Shown here piece by piece: positions 52,696-61,630 of a stretch of DNA of 64,000 nucleotides. The stretch is from Nodosilinea sp. FACHB-141 (GTDB lineage Bacteria > Cyanobacteriota > Cyanobacteriia > Phormidesmidales > Phormidesmidaceae). The notes under the pieces are model-generated. The model was not told where the DNA came from and did not search any database. It saw only the letters and a program-made list of their open reading frames with translations. The position numbers were made by a program, and so were the translations under genes. The first letter of the stretch is position 1; every line of letters begins with the position of its first letter. The stretch spans positions 558,001 through 622,000 of the forward strand of contig NZ_JACJPP010000011.1 in NCBI RefSeq assembly GCF_014696135.1. The letters are read 5' to 3'.

Positions 52696-54525
52696 ATGGC
52701 ATTTCTTTTAGAAAGGCTCAAAAGATTTAAGCAGTATTTAATCTATATTCCCCAGGTTTTAGAGCTGATTTGGCAAGCAGCCCACTATTGGATGGCTGGT
52801 TGGTGCATTTTGCTCATTATCCAAGGCCTCCTGCCTGCGGCTTCCATTTTCTTGTCTCGCGCTTTAGTCGATAGTTTAGTCAGCGCTGCCGGTCAAGGGA
52901 TGGCCTGGGAATCTCTGCGCCCAGTCATGATTCCCGGTATTGCTATGGTTGGCGTCTTATTAGCTGGAGAACTGTTGGGTAGTCTTACCACTTGGGTACG
53001 TACGTCTCAGGCCGAATTGGTGCAAGACTACATTAGTGGTCTGGTACACCAACAGTCGATCGTAATCGATTTTGCCTGCTATGAGTCACCGGAGTATAGC
53101 GATCGCCTAGAGCGGGCTAGGGAAGGTGCTAGTCGACAGTCGCTATCACTGCTAGAAAGTCTGGGTAGCTTACTGCAAAGCACTATCACCCTAGGAGCGA
53201 TCGCAGCTATCTTACTAACCTATGGCCCTTGGCTACCCTTACTTTTGGTAATCAGCGCCCTGCCTGCTCTAGCTATTGGTTTACAGCTAAACATGGAGCA
53301 GTACCAATGGTCGCAGCGCACAACCTCTGATCGAAGGCGCCTGTCCTATTACGAATATTTGCTCACCAGCAACTGGACCGCCGCCGAACTACGGCTATTT
53401 AGCTGGGGCGAGCATTTTGCTAGCGCCTACCAACGGCTGCGCCGCAGACTGCGCCGAGAGCATATGCAGCTGATTCGCAGGCAAACTCTTAGCCGATTGT
53501 TGGCTAGTGCAATTGCTCTGCTCCTCTCTGGTTTAGCCGTGGTGTGGATGGCTCAGCAACTGCTACTCGGGTTGTTGACCATTGGCGATCTAGCACTTTT
53601 CTATCAAGCTTTTAGTCGAGGGCAAAGTATTATTAAATCCTTTCTCAGTAATCTTGAAGAAATTTATAGAAATAGTCTATTTATTAGCAATTTGCTCGAG
53701 TTTTTGGCTCTAAAACCCGAGGTAATTGATCCGCCCAATCCTAAAGCGCTACCATCACCTCTGCAGCATGCCATTGAATTTAATCAGGTTAGTTTTGCAT
53801 ATCCCGGCAGCGATCAGAAAACCTTGAGTAACTTTAGTTTGATGATTCCAGCTGGAAAAATTACGGCGATCGTCGGCGATAATGGAGCGGGGAAAAGCAC
53901 TCTTATTAAGCTTTTATGTCGCTTTTACGATCCTACCCAGGGTAGCATTCAGCTGGATGGCATTGATTTAAGACAGTTTTCAACATCAGAATTACGGCGG
54001 GCTATTACGGTCTTATTTCAATCACCTATGGCCTACTACGTCACCGCCGGAGAAAACATTGCCTTGGGCGACAGCAACACTACTTTTAGTCAACAAGAGT
54101 TGGTTAAAGCAGCACAAGGGGCTGGAATACATCCGAAAATCATGGGACTCCCTCAGGAGTATGAGTCGCAACTGGGCAAATGGTTTTCTGGCGGCACTGA
54201 TCTCAGCGGTGGAGAGTGGCAGAAACTCTCCCTAGCGCGCGCGTTTATCCGTCAGGCTCAGTTCATTATCCTAGATGAGCCCACTAGTGCCATGGATCCA
54301 TGGGCTGAGCACGAGTGGCTATCGCGGTTCCGCAAAATGGCCTACAGGCGCACAGCGCTAGTCATTACCCACCGCTTTACCCTGGCACGCCAGGCTGACT
54401 TAATCTACGTCATGAAAGCGGGAAAGATTGTTGAGTCGGGAAACCATGATGAGTTACTGCGTCAGCGGGGTCTATATGCTCAGTCGTGGCTAGCCCAAAC
54501 GGGCGAACTTAAAGTTAAGGTCTAA
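52696..54525 (+). CDS. ABC exporter of the lasso cluster (LcnD/McjD-like, D protein)
   Basis: The 609-residue half-transporter has about six membrane helices (30-330) and a C-terminal ATPase: Walker A GDNGAGKST (about 395-403), Q-loop in VLFQSPM, LSGGEWQKLSLARAF, Walker B FIILDEPTSAMDP and ITHRF. There is no C39 peptidase domain, as expected because B2 removes the leader. It should work as a homodimer to export the mature peptide and give self-protection. It is the last gene of the cluster, 45 bases after the methyltransferase. Confidence 0.93.
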   Translation: MAFLLERLKRFKQYLIYIPQVLELIWQAAHYWMAGWCILLIIQGLLPAASIFLSRALVDSLVSAAGQGMAWESLRPVMIPGIAMVGVLLAGELLGSLTTWVRTSQAELVQDYISGLVHQQSIVIDFACYESPEYSDRLERAREGASRQSLSLLESLGSLLQSTITLGAIAAILLTYGPWLPLLLVISALPALAIGLQLNMEQYQWSQRTTSDRRRLSYYEYLLTSNWTAAELRLFSWGEHFASAYQRLRRRLRREHMQLIRRQTLSRLLASAIALLLSGLAVVWMAQQLLLGLLTIGDLALFYQAFSRGQSIIKSFLSNLEEIYRNSLFISNLLEFLALKPEVIDPPNPKALPSPLQHAIEFNQVSFAYPGSDQKTLSNFSLMIPAGKITAIVGDNGAGKSTLIKLLCRFYDPTQGSIQLDGIDLRQFSTSELRRAITVLFQSPMAYYVTAGENIALGDSNTTFSQQELVKAAQGAGIHPKIMGLPQEYESQLGKWFSGGTDLSGGEWQKLSLARAFIRQAQFIILDEPTSAMDPWAEHEWLSRFRKMAYRRTALVITHRFTLARQADLIYVMKAGKIVESGNHDELLRQRGLYAQSWLAQTGELKVKV

Positions 54526-54699
54526 GGCATTCTAATTAGCAGCATTCAAGTCATAGCGCTGGCTAGCCTACCTTCACCAAGTGACGTCACTATAACTGCT
54601 TCGCCGGTCTTTTATTGTGCCAGCAACGTTAGGCATCCTAATTAGGTTGATGGGGCACGTCTAAGTGGGAGCCTTCCCCAAGGAGACGCGTTGCAATGG

Positions 54700-55707
54700 T
54701 CAAAGACCGGCCTTGGTGGGCGATTCCTCAACACGGGCGCTTTGCGATCGCCCCGCTCCCGGCACCAACGATATCAGATCTTCGATATTTTGCTGCATGG
54801 TGTGGCAGATGGTGTCGAGGGGTAGATCGTTGGGGTCGTGGCCAAAGGGGTTTTCAATTTCGATACCAATTTCTTCAATACCAAATACTGCAAAGCTGAT
54901 CAGCCCCACTAAAAAAGGTGTAGCCCAGCCCACCGAATCCACCATTTGAAAGGGCAGAGCCAGGCAATACAGCATTAGCAACTGCTTCAGGTGAATGCTG
55001 TAGGCCACCGGCATGGGCGTCTTGAGAATGCGCTCACACCCTCCTAGGGCATCTACCAGGTCGTCTAGGGTTTCTAGGCAGTGGGTGAGCTGGTGGGTGT
55101 TGAGGGTGCCCCGGGTCTGCTGAGTTTGCAGGTAGTCGGCTATCCAAAAGGCGATCTCCAGTGGCGGGTTGTTCATCTGCCGCAGTTTGGCGAACTGGTC
55201 GGCGGTGAGCAGGTTAGCCAGCTCAGCATTGGGGAGTTCGCTGCGCAGGTGCAGTTTCATGGCGATCGCAAAAGCAGGCAGCTGGCGCACAGCGGCCATT
55301 TTGGCCTCGTAATCTCCTGGCTGGGGCGTCTCGATTGCCACCCACAGCTGCCGGGCCAGGTTGCGGGTGAGGTTCACCACGCTGCCCCAGAGCTTGCGCC
55401 CCTCCCAAAACCGCTCGTAGGAGGTGTTAGTGCGAAACACCAGCAGCAGACCCAGCACCAAGCTGGGCACCAGCGACCCCAGAATGGGCGATGCTACCGG
55501 CCAGCCCCGGCTGTATAGCAACAAAATCCCCAGGGCAAAAGCTGCGCACAGCAGCACTCGGGGCATCACCGCCGGTATCACCGACCCCCGCACGCGAAAC
55601 AGCAGCTTAAACCAGTCTTGTTCGGATTCGTAGCGGCGAATGCTGCGTTTGATAGTTTGGTTTGGCACCGGCTCATTCCCCTGCACGATCTCAATTGGCC
55701 TAGCCAT
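54700..55707 (-). CDS. Bestrophin-family anion channel protein
   Basis: The best start is the ATG at 55707 (MARPIEIVQG); an ATG at 55749 would add 14 residues. The protein (335 residues) has four predicted membrane segments. The conserved VLGLLLVFRTNTSYERFWEG at the first helix end and the LPFQMVDSVGWATPFLVGLI region plus GIEEIGIEIENPFGHDPNDL near the end are typical of bestrophin/UPF0187 proteins. The Asp/Glu-rich IENPFGHDPND is the conserved C-terminal element. In cyanobacteria they are thought to conduct bicarbonate or chloride. It is convergent with the lasso exporter. Confidence 0.92.
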   Translation of the reverse strand: MARPIEIVQGNEPVPNQTIKRSIRRYESEQDWFKLLFRVRGSVIPAVMPRVLLCAAFALGILLLYSRGWPVASPILGSLVPSLVLGLLLVFRTNTSYERFWEGRKLWGSVVNLTRNLARQLWVAIETPQPGDYEAKMAAVRQLPAFAIAMKLHLRSELPNAELANLLTADQFAKLRQMNNPPLEIAFWIADYLQTQQTRGTLNTHQLTHCLETLDDLVDALGGCERILKTPMPVAYSIHLKQLLMLYCLALPFQMVDSVGWATPFLVGLISFAVFGIEEIGIEIENPFGHDPNDLPLDTICHTMQQNIEDLISLVPGAGRSQSARVEESPTKAGL

Positions 55708-55859
55708 ACCGCCATCGTCACGGTGATTAGGCCAAGCTGAAGATAGCAATTCTGGGGTAGCGATGGCGAGCCAAATAGCGTGTCAGTTTTTGGCTTTGTT
55801 GAATTCCCATATTCTGGGCTATCTGGCTAGCGTAGCAGGCTGCCGGCATCGGAGACGGT

Positions 55860-56489
55860 CTAGGCTAAGTCTGCGGCTTGACCCACCTCAACAATTTGAT
55901 CTACGGTCAGCGCCAGTTCTGAAAATGTTGGAGAGGTCAGCGTCTGACCGGGACGAAAAGCCTGGCCCGCTTCATATTCCTCCCCTAGGCGTCGATACAT
56001 CCACACCGTTGGCACCTTAGGAGAGCCAATAAACCGCACGCCGCCCAGGGCACGGTAGTCCACAATCCAGTACTCGGGAATGCCCAGCTTTTCATATTCG
56101 GCTAGTTTCGTCAGGTAATCATCCTGCCAATTTGTGCTCACAACTTCTACCACCAACCGCACAGAATCCTCGGTCGAAATACTGGAATGCCTCTTCCAGT
56201 AGGGGTCGGTTTTGACCTTGGCCTGATCGAGCACAATGATGTCGGGCAGGTAGCCCTCTCCTTCCCGCAACGGCTTGACCAAACAGGACTGAGGAATGAA
56301 GTAGGGCAAACCCAAGCGCTCAATTTCGAAATCGAGCTTTCTCCGCACTAGGCTAATTACTTCTTCATGAGCACCGATAGGGCGCATTTCTAAGATGACT
56401 CCATGGCGCAGCTCGTAGCGGCCACCGTCTTCAGGGTACCGCTCTAAAAACTGTTCAAATGTGAGGGGTTGAGAGGCAGCTTGAACCAT
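55860..56489 (-). CDS. Uma2-family (DUF820) putative nuclease
   Basis: The 209-residue protein shows the typical opening PLTFEQFLERYPEDGGRYEL and the PD-(D/E)xK-like core. Visible are YLPDIIVLDQAKV with the Asp, RLVVEVVSTNWQDDYLTKLA, where Glu and Thr/Trp occupy the E-x-K-like strand, and GIPEYWIVDYRALGG. The family is highly expanded in cyanobacteria and is predicted to be a restriction-like endonuclease, but functions are not established. Upstream gene hflX is on the same strand, about 30 bases apart. Confidence 0.92.
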   Translation of the reverse strand: MVQAASQPLTFEQFLERYPEDGGRYELRHGVILEMRPIGAHEEVISLVRRKLDFEIERLGLPYFIPQSCLVKPLREGEGYLPDIIVLDQAKVKTDPYWKRHSSISTEDSVRLVVEVVSTNWQDDYLTKLAEYEKLGIPEYWIVDYRALGGVRFIGSPKVPTVWMYRRLGEEYEAGQAFRPGQTLTSPTFSELALTVDQIVEVGQAADLA

Positions 56490-56521
56490 GGTGGCCTCAC
56501 CGATTTCTGGTTTTCTTTACG

Positions 56522-58207
56522 CTATACCGTGACAGCATAATCGATCAGTTGCAGCAGACGCGATCGCAGCGTCTCCAGTCCTAGTCGCTCGGTGGCAGAG
56601 ATAAACAGAGCCTGGGGGTACTCCTCCTGGGCAATCGCCAGCTCTTCGCTACTTACCCGGTCGGCCTTGTTAAACACCAGCAGCATCGGCCCCGGCACAA
56701 TCGGCATATCCTTGAGGATGCGCATTACCCAGTGAATCTGGTCTTGCCAGGCGGGGTGCGACACATCCACCACATGGAGCAGGGCGTCGGCCTCGGTGAC
56801 CTCTTCGAGGGTGGCGCGAAAGGCATCCATCAGCGAGGCGGGCAGCTCTTCGATAAAGCCCACCGTATCGGTGACCACCAGCTGAGTGGTGTCGTTGGTG
56901 GCGGGGTCGGTGATTGCTAGACGGCGGGTAGTGGGGTCGAGGGTAGCAAACAGCTGATCGGCGGCGTAGACCTCTGAGTTGGTTAGAGTGTTAACCAGGG
57001 TCGACTTGCCCGCGTTGGTGTAGCCCACTACGGCGATCGAGGGTAGGTTGTCATCCTGACGGCGGTGGCGCAGGCGGGCGCGGTGGGCTTGAAGCTGGTT
57101 CACCTCCTGCTGGAGCCGCTGAATGCGCCGCTGGATTGCCCGGCGCTCAGTCTCCAATTTCGTTTCCCCTGGGCCTCGGGTGCCGATGCCGCCTCCCTGC
57201 CGCGATAGGGACTGACCACGCCCCTTCAGCCGGGGCATTTGGTACTCAAGCTGGGCCAGCTCGACCTGGAGCTTGCCCGCGCCGCTCTTTGCCCGCTGGG
57301 CAAAGATATCGAGAATTAGCTCGGTGCGATCGACCACGCGCAGGCCCACCATGTCTTCCAGGTTGCGCACCTGCATAGGGGAGAGGTCGCGATCGAACAC
57401 GATTAGATTAGCGCCCACGGTTTGGGCCGCCAGGGCTACTTCCTGCACCTTACCAGCCCCTAGCACGGTCTGAGGGTGGGGACGAGGGCGCTTTTGAAAC
57501 ATAGTTTCCATCACTTCGCCGCCAGCGCTGTCGACCAGGCGCTCTAGCTCTTCGAGACGCTGCTCAAAGTGCTCAGGGGTTTGGTTATTGGTGAACAGGC
57601 CGACGACTAGGACGCGATCGCGCTCATCTTCTACCTGCAGGGCAGTAAAGGCGTGGCTGAACTCGGCCTCTAGCCCTTCGGCCAGGGCGAGAAAGTCTTG
57701 CTGGGCCAGATCGTCTAAATCGATGGGGGCCGAGACCAGCCAGCGCTGCTCAGGATGAGGCACCAGGTGGGCCAAATAAGTGCTCTGGATGTAGCCCGTA
57801 GCACCGCCACCGCGACGGGTAAAACCAGTGCCCGTCAACGCCAGTACCGCCAACACGTCTAGCCGCTGTAGGGCCATGGTGGTAAGAATGGCGTCGCTGG
57901 GTGAGCCGGGTTCAAACTGGGTGGCAATACAGCGAATACCGCTGAGGCGCTCGGCACCGTAGCGGGGCAGCTCCGAAGGTGGAATTTGGGTCTGCCGCAG
58001 AGTGCCCACCCCCACCCGAATTACCTGACCACGACGGTTGACGTAAGCGCATAGGGGGCTATCGATGTCGGTGCTCACTGCTGCTAGCCGCTGGGCAAAC
58101 TCAGGAGTCACCACACAATCCCCCGGCAGTCGCTGGTGGTAGATGCGCTGCAGCTGCTTGAGCTGGCTGGGCTTGAGCCCCTTTAGATTGCCATAGATGG
58201 TTTCGAT
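56522..58207 (-). CDS. hflX: GTPase HflX with an atypical start
   Basis: Ribosome-associated GTPase. The N-terminal HflX domain includes LVVGLFTNNQTPEHFEQRLE and the family marker KRPRPHPQTVLGAGKVQE, then GLRVVDRTELILDIFAQRA, and the G domain with VVGYTNAGKSTLVNTLT, DTVGFIEELP, NKAD and SATE. Standard start codons allow only a GTG at 58114, but the same frame continues upstream and is conserved-looking: ETIYGNLKGLKPSQLKQLQR. The only plausible upstream initiator is ATC at 58207, 12 bases after AGGAG, and a stop codon lies before that. The start is thus ATC (58207) or GTG (58114). Confidence 0.9.
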   Translation of the reverse strand: METIYGNLKGLKPSQLKQLQRIYHQRLPGDCVVTPEFAQRLAAVSTDIDSPLCAYVNRRGQVIRVGVGTLRQTQIPPSELPRYGAERLSGIRCIATQFEPGSPSDAILTTMALQRLDVLAVLALTGTGFTRRGGGATGYIQSTYLAHLVPHPEQRWLVSAPIDLDDLAQQDFLALAEGLEAEFSHAFTALQVEDERDRVLVVGLFTNNQTPEHFEQRLEELERLVDSAGGEVMETMFQKRPRPHPQTVLGAGKVQEVALAAQTVGANLIVFDRDLSPMQVRNLEDMVGLRVVDRTELILDIFAQRAKSGAGKLQVELAQLEYQMPRLKGRGQSLSRQGGGIGTRGPGETKLETERRAIQRRIQRLQQEVNQLQAHRARLRHRRQDDNLPSIAVVGYTNAGKSTLVNTLTNSEVYAADQLFATLDPTTRRLAITDPATNDTTQLVVTDTVGFIEELPASLMDAFRATLEEVTEADALLHVVDVSHPAWQDQIHWVMRILKDMPIVPGPMLLVFNKADRVSSEELAIAQEEYPQALFISATERLGLETLRSRLLQLIDYAVTV

Positions 58208-58548
58208 AAGGTCAACCTGCTCCTAAGCCAAAGATATCTTCAGCCCTGCTGAGGAGGTGCAGTCTTGCCTCTAGGAAACTAACCTCTCCCCATCTAGGCT
58301 GAGGATATAAATTATATAGCTTTTAACTTTGGCTTCTAACTTAGGGACGCGTGGCGAGATTCAAAATTTCTTGTCCTTATGTAATTTAAAAGTCGTAGCT
58401 AGTTGCTCAGTCAACAGTCCTTTGAGGTAGCTGTTCAACCTTGCGGCGCAATCGGCTAGATTGGGGCATGGACAACCATCAATGGCAAGAATTAGGATGT
58501 TGAACTGGTATACAGCCATCTCTTGCCAGCTAGAACTAGCTAAAGCTC
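58208..58548. other. Intergenic region upstream of hflX (341 bp)
   Basis: No gene is visible. This must include the hflX promoter on the minus strand and the 3' side of the Hlip transcript. AGGAG on the minus strand at about 58220-58224 is the putative hflX ribosome-binding site. Confidence 0.35.
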
Positions 58549-58579
58549 AAAAGCGGACACTAACGTAGTGTCCGCTTTT
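58549..58579 (-). terminator. Terminator after the Hlip gene
   Basis: AAAAGCGGACACTA (58549-58562) and TAGTGTCCGCTTTT (58566-58579) form a perfect 14-bp stem with a three-base loop and flanking A/T runs. It can work in both directions and lies about 45 bases after the Hlip stop. Confidence 0.88.
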
Positions 58580-58623
58580 AAGCTTTGCCTTTTGAGCAGC
58601 AATATACGGTAGAACCGTTTTGC

Positions 58624-58824
58624 TTAGAACAGACCCAGCCAATGGAAGAAGCCTTGGCCAGTGGTCAGTTCGACTAGCAGAGCGCCAAGGAAACCGATCA
58701 TGGCGAGACGACCGTTCCACAGTTCAGCACTGGGGTTAGACCCAAATTCAAACTTGGTCCCGAATTCGCCATACTTGCGGGTAAATTGACCGTCGTAGGT
58801 AGTTTTGTCTTGGGGGTTAGCCAT
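58624..58824 (-). CDS. High-light-inducible protein (one-helix chlorophyll-binding)
   Basis: This 66-residue protein has the single chlorophyll a/b-binding-like helix with the conserved [20 protein letters not shown], where Glu-x-x-Asn-x-Arg and Ala-Met bind pigment and pack the helix. It ends with GFFHWLGLF. Hlips bind chlorophyll and carotenoid in thylakoids and quench energy or help photosystem assembly under stress. Start ATG at 58824; own terminator present and a long upstream region, so it is probably a single-gene transcript. Confidence 0.95.
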   Translation of the reverse strand: MANPQDKTTYDGQFTRKYGEFGTKFEFGSNPSAELWNGRLAMIGFLGALLVELTTGQGFFHWLGLF

Positions 58825-59246
58825 CGTGAAATGCCTCTAAATAATTACGTTACAGCTGAGCAGTTGCCACACCTAAACCACAAGGGGTTAAACCCAATGG
58901 CTCGCTCTCAGATGCATCTATTGCATTGACCACGAGCTTGTGGTGTGTTGTTACTCAACTTAACGATCCTGGCCGGAGCCGGCTATCTGTAGTTGGATAG
59001 AAGACTTAGTAAATTATTGGTTTGTCACGACCATGCTTGGCTGTTTGTCGGTAGTTAATAGACCAATGTAGGGTTCTAGTAGCAAGGTTTAGGAGGGCTA
59101 TAGCCCACAACCGAGCACTCTCTGCAGGCCCGACTTGCTAATCTAGCTTTAACCCACCTAACCACGGAAATTGGGTTACGTGATTCCCTCACCTTCTGGG
59201 ATATACAGGATTCGGTATAGTACTAAGGCTGATTTTGAGGGCATAC
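58825..59246. other. Promoter region of the Hlip gene (422 bp)
   Basis: Divergent spacer between Hlip and a small plus-strand gene. ACCACGAGCTTGTGGT (58929-58944) is a near-perfect 16-base dyad about 105 bases upstream of the Hlip start and may be a regulator site. No gene was found. Confidence 0.35.
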
Positions 59247-59420
59247 ATGGCCAGACGACATCGGGCAGACCGTGAGGATGGGCAGAGCTTTATTCGGTGG
59301 CCTTCAACATCCAAGTCTTCAAATTCTCGTTCTAGGCTGTCGTCCGATTTAGATCTGATCGTTGACCGGCGGCGGCTTTACAGCTATTTAGATTCCCTCG
59401 AGGGCTTGTCGGGGGAGTGA
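59247..59420 (+). CDS. Small basic protein, possible cyanobacterial conserved gene (57 aa)
   Basis: The likely start is the ATG at 59247 (MARRHRADREDGQSFIRWPS), with another ATG at 59235. The chain is Arg/Ser-rich in the first half and ends DLDLIVDRRRLYSYLDSLEG. Basic residues and no hydrophobic helix make a nucleic-acid-contact role conceivable, but nothing is recognised. Coding status depends only on size and residue pattern. Confidence 0.4.
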   Translation: MARRHRADREDGQSFIRWPSTSKSSNSRSRLSSDLDLIVDRRRLYSYLDSLEGLSGE

Positions 59421-59601
59421 TGCTATGACCTTTGGGGCGTCCAATCAAGTGGTTGGGACACTTACGCCCTAAGGAACATGAAAATTGGCAGGATCCGGCT
59501 TATAACACTTTCAAGAAGCAAAGCAAGTTAAGCGAATTAGTGTATTCTTGTTTCGTCATTCTTGACTTCTACTGCTACCTAAGCCCCCGGGACTATTAGC
59601 T

Positions 59602-60042
59602 ATGAGCGATTTTCAGTCAGACACCACTTACACAGAGTTTACGGAACCGGAAGACCCCACGGTTATTATTGACAATTCAGACTCTAGTGCCTCGGCGCTG
59701 GGTGACGAAGCCTCTCGTCAAATTCAGCAGGTGTGGGATAAGGTTTCTGCACTGTTGGGCAATCTCCCTGACTATGTGACTGAGTTCATTCAGCGATATC
59801 GGCGACCGATTGTCACCGTTGGCCTGATTGTCGCGGCGTTTATCGCAGTCAAGCTGGTGCTAGCGCTGTTGGGAGCCGTGAACGACGTTCCTTTGTTGGC
59901 CCCCACCTTTGAGCTAGTTGGCCTCATCTACAGCGGTTGGTTTCTCTACCGCTACCTGCTCAAGGCTTCTAACAGGCAAGAGCTGCTAGGCGATATTGCT
60001 GCCATTCGCGACCAGGTACTCGGTAATGGGTCTCGGTCATAA
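59602..60042 (+). CDS. CAAD-domain thylakoid membrane protein (CURT1-related)
   Basis: The 146-residue protein has a Ser/Asp/Thr-rich N-terminus (1-45), an amphipathic helix RQIQQVWDKVSALLGNLPDY, two membrane helices (PIVTVGLIVAAFIAVKLVLALL and a second about 90-110 ending YSGWFLYRYLL) and a C-terminal amphipathic helix. This is the CAAD domain found at the ends of some cyanobacterial aminoacyl-tRNA synthetases and in plant CURT1 proteins that bend thylakoids. Here it occurs as a stand-alone protein and probably shapes or organises thylakoid membranes. Confidence 0.92.
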   Translation: MSDFQSDTTYTEFTEPEDPTVIIDNSDSSASALGDEASRQIQQVWDKVSALLGNLPDYVTEFIQRYRRPIVTVGLIVAAFIAVKLVLALLGAVNDVPLLAPTFELVGLIYSGWFLYRYLLKASNRQELLGDIAAIRDQVLGNGSRS

Positions 60043-60223
60043 ATAAGGAGTAAGGGGTAGCGGCTCATATAGTAAAAACCTATATAAGGCCACGGTTTAC
60101 CCTCGTAATCCTCAAACCCCTTTCGGTTAACTTCCCCTGTGATTTGCGATCGCGCTTTCTATACTGGTTGTAGACGCAACTGGTGGTTGTGCGATCGTTA
60201 AAACCCAGGGGTTCGTTTTATTT

Positions 60224-61528
60224 ATGACGCAGACAAAAACAATTACCCAGGCGGTAGAGCGGTTGGGCTACCGAGTCACGGTGGGGGATGTGGCCGCTGA
60301 AGCCGGTTTGCCCCTGATGGAGGCCCAGCAGGGGGTGTTGGCCTTGGCTTCTGAGGTGCAAGCCCATCTCCAAGTAGCTGAGTCGGGCGAGATTGCTTAC
60401 GTCTTTCCCAAAAATATTCAGGCGGTCCTCTGGAGCAAATCCTGGCGGCTGCGGTGGCAGTCAGCTTGGGAAAAAGTGTGGCGGGTGCTGTTTTACCTGA
60501 TCCGCGTTTCCTTTGGGGTAGTGCTGATCTTGTCGCTGGTGCTGATTGTGATAGCGATTACGATTATCGCGATCGCAGCGAGTAGCGCCGGCCGTGAGGA
60601 CAACGACAGCGGCGGTGGCGGTGGGGGCATGGTGTTTTTGCCCCGGATTTGGCTGGGACCAGACATTTTTTGGATGTTTGACCCTAGGAGCGATCGCCGT
60701 CGGCGACCCCGTACCAAGTCAGAGATGAACTTTCTTGAGGCGGTGTTCTCCTTTTTGTTTGGTGACGGCAACCCCAATGCTGACCTTGACGAGCGCCGCT
60801 GGCAAAGCGTTGCCCAGGTGATTCAGGCTAACGGTGGGGCTGTGGTGGCCGAGCAAATCACCCCATTCCTAGGCGACCTGGGCAAAGGCTGGGACAAGGA
60901 TTTGGAAGACTTTATGGTGCCCGTGCTCAGCCGGTTTAACGGGTTGCCCCAGGTCAGCCCCCAGGGCGGTATTGTGTACCAGTTCCCTGAGCTACAGGTG
61001 ACGGCCAAGGCGCAACGCACCATCAATCCACCCCCATTCCTACGAGAGTCACCTCGCAAGTTTAGCCAGGCGACCTCTGGGCAGATTATTGGGGCCATTG
61101 CTTTGGGCGGTGCGAACTTAATTGGAGCCCTGGTCCTGGGCAGCATGCTGCAAGACAACTCAAGTTTGGTCGCTGAGCTTGGCGGTGTCGTCGCTCTGGT
61201 CAACTCGCTCTACTGGCTGCTTTTGGGCTATGGAACGGCCTTTTTGGGCTTGCCCCTAGTGCGTTATTTCTGGGTGCAGCAGCAAAACAGCCGCATTGCC
61301 GCCCGCAATGCTGAGCGCGAGCAGCGGGCCGAAGTCTTGAGCCAGCTCACCGACGACCAGCGCGAAAAGCTGGCTTTTGCCCAAACCCTCACCATCCAAA
61401 CGGTGGTGGGAACTGACAACCTGGCCTATACCACAGAGAGCGATCTGACCGAGCAGGAAATTGCTCAGAAGGACAAGATCGATTCCGAGTGGCAGCGGTT
61501 ATTGGAGCAACGAGGGGGAAAGGGGTAG
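60224..61528 (+). CDS. Conserved cyanobacterial/plastid membrane protein of unknown function
   Basis: The 434-residue protein opens with a winged-helix-like region (TQAVERLGYRVTVGDVAAEA, about 8-60). A strong membrane helix (about 90-122, LIRVSFGVVLILSLVLIVIAI) is followed by a Gly/Asp-rich stretch (DNDSGGGGGG), then RRRRPRTKSEMNFLEAVFSF and FGDGNPN, a second winged-helix-like region (about 190-260), and two further helices. I associate this layout with a family shared with plant plastids (At5g03900-like), whose annotation as iron-sulfur related is weakly supported. Function is unknown. Confidence 0.8.
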   Translation: MTQTKTITQAVERLGYRVTVGDVAAEAGLPLMEAQQGVLALASEVQAHLQVAESGEIAYVFPKNIQAVLWSKSWRLRWQSAWEKVWRVLFYLIRVSFGVVLILSLVLIVIAITIIAIAASSAGREDNDSGGGGGGMVFLPRIWLGPDIFWMFDPRSDRRRRPRTKSEMNFLEAVFSFLFGDGNPNADLDERRWQSVAQVIQANGGAVVAEQITPFLGDLGKGWDKDLEDFMVPVLSRFNGLPQVSPQGGIVYQFPELQVTAKAQRTINPPPFLRESPRKFSQATSGQIIGAIALGGANLIGALVLGSMLQDNSSLVAELGGVVALVNSLYWLLLGYGTAFLGLPLVRYFWVQQQNSRIAARNAEREQRAEVLSQLTDDQREKLAFAQTLTIQTVVGTDNLAYTTESDLTEQEIAQKDKIDSEWQRLLEQRGGKG

Positions 61529-61630
61529 GTAGGGAGTGGGCGAGCGGATGAGTGTATGAGTGGATGGGTTAAAGTTGATCCACCTACCCGCCTACCCATC
61601 CACCCGCCTACCCGCCTACTCATCTACCTT
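61529..61630. repeat. Low-complexity CCTACCC/CCATCCA tract between convergent genes
   Basis: From about 61580 to 61626 the sequence repeats CC(T/A)(A/C)CCC(G/A) motifs about six times, and the upstream side has complementary GGGTGG/GGATGGG-like sequence (61526-61568). It can fold back and may end both convergent transcripts. The unit is imperfect. Confidence 0.5.

Noticed and set aside
46106..54525. Reading the AsnB-like protein as true asparagine synthetase
   Set aside because: The first residues are MSGI, not MCGI, and its neighbours are lasso B1, B2, precursor and exporter genes.
54665..54949. Plus-strand frames opposite the bestrophin gene
   Set aside because: They mirror the coding strand of a well-recognised protein and have no support of their own.
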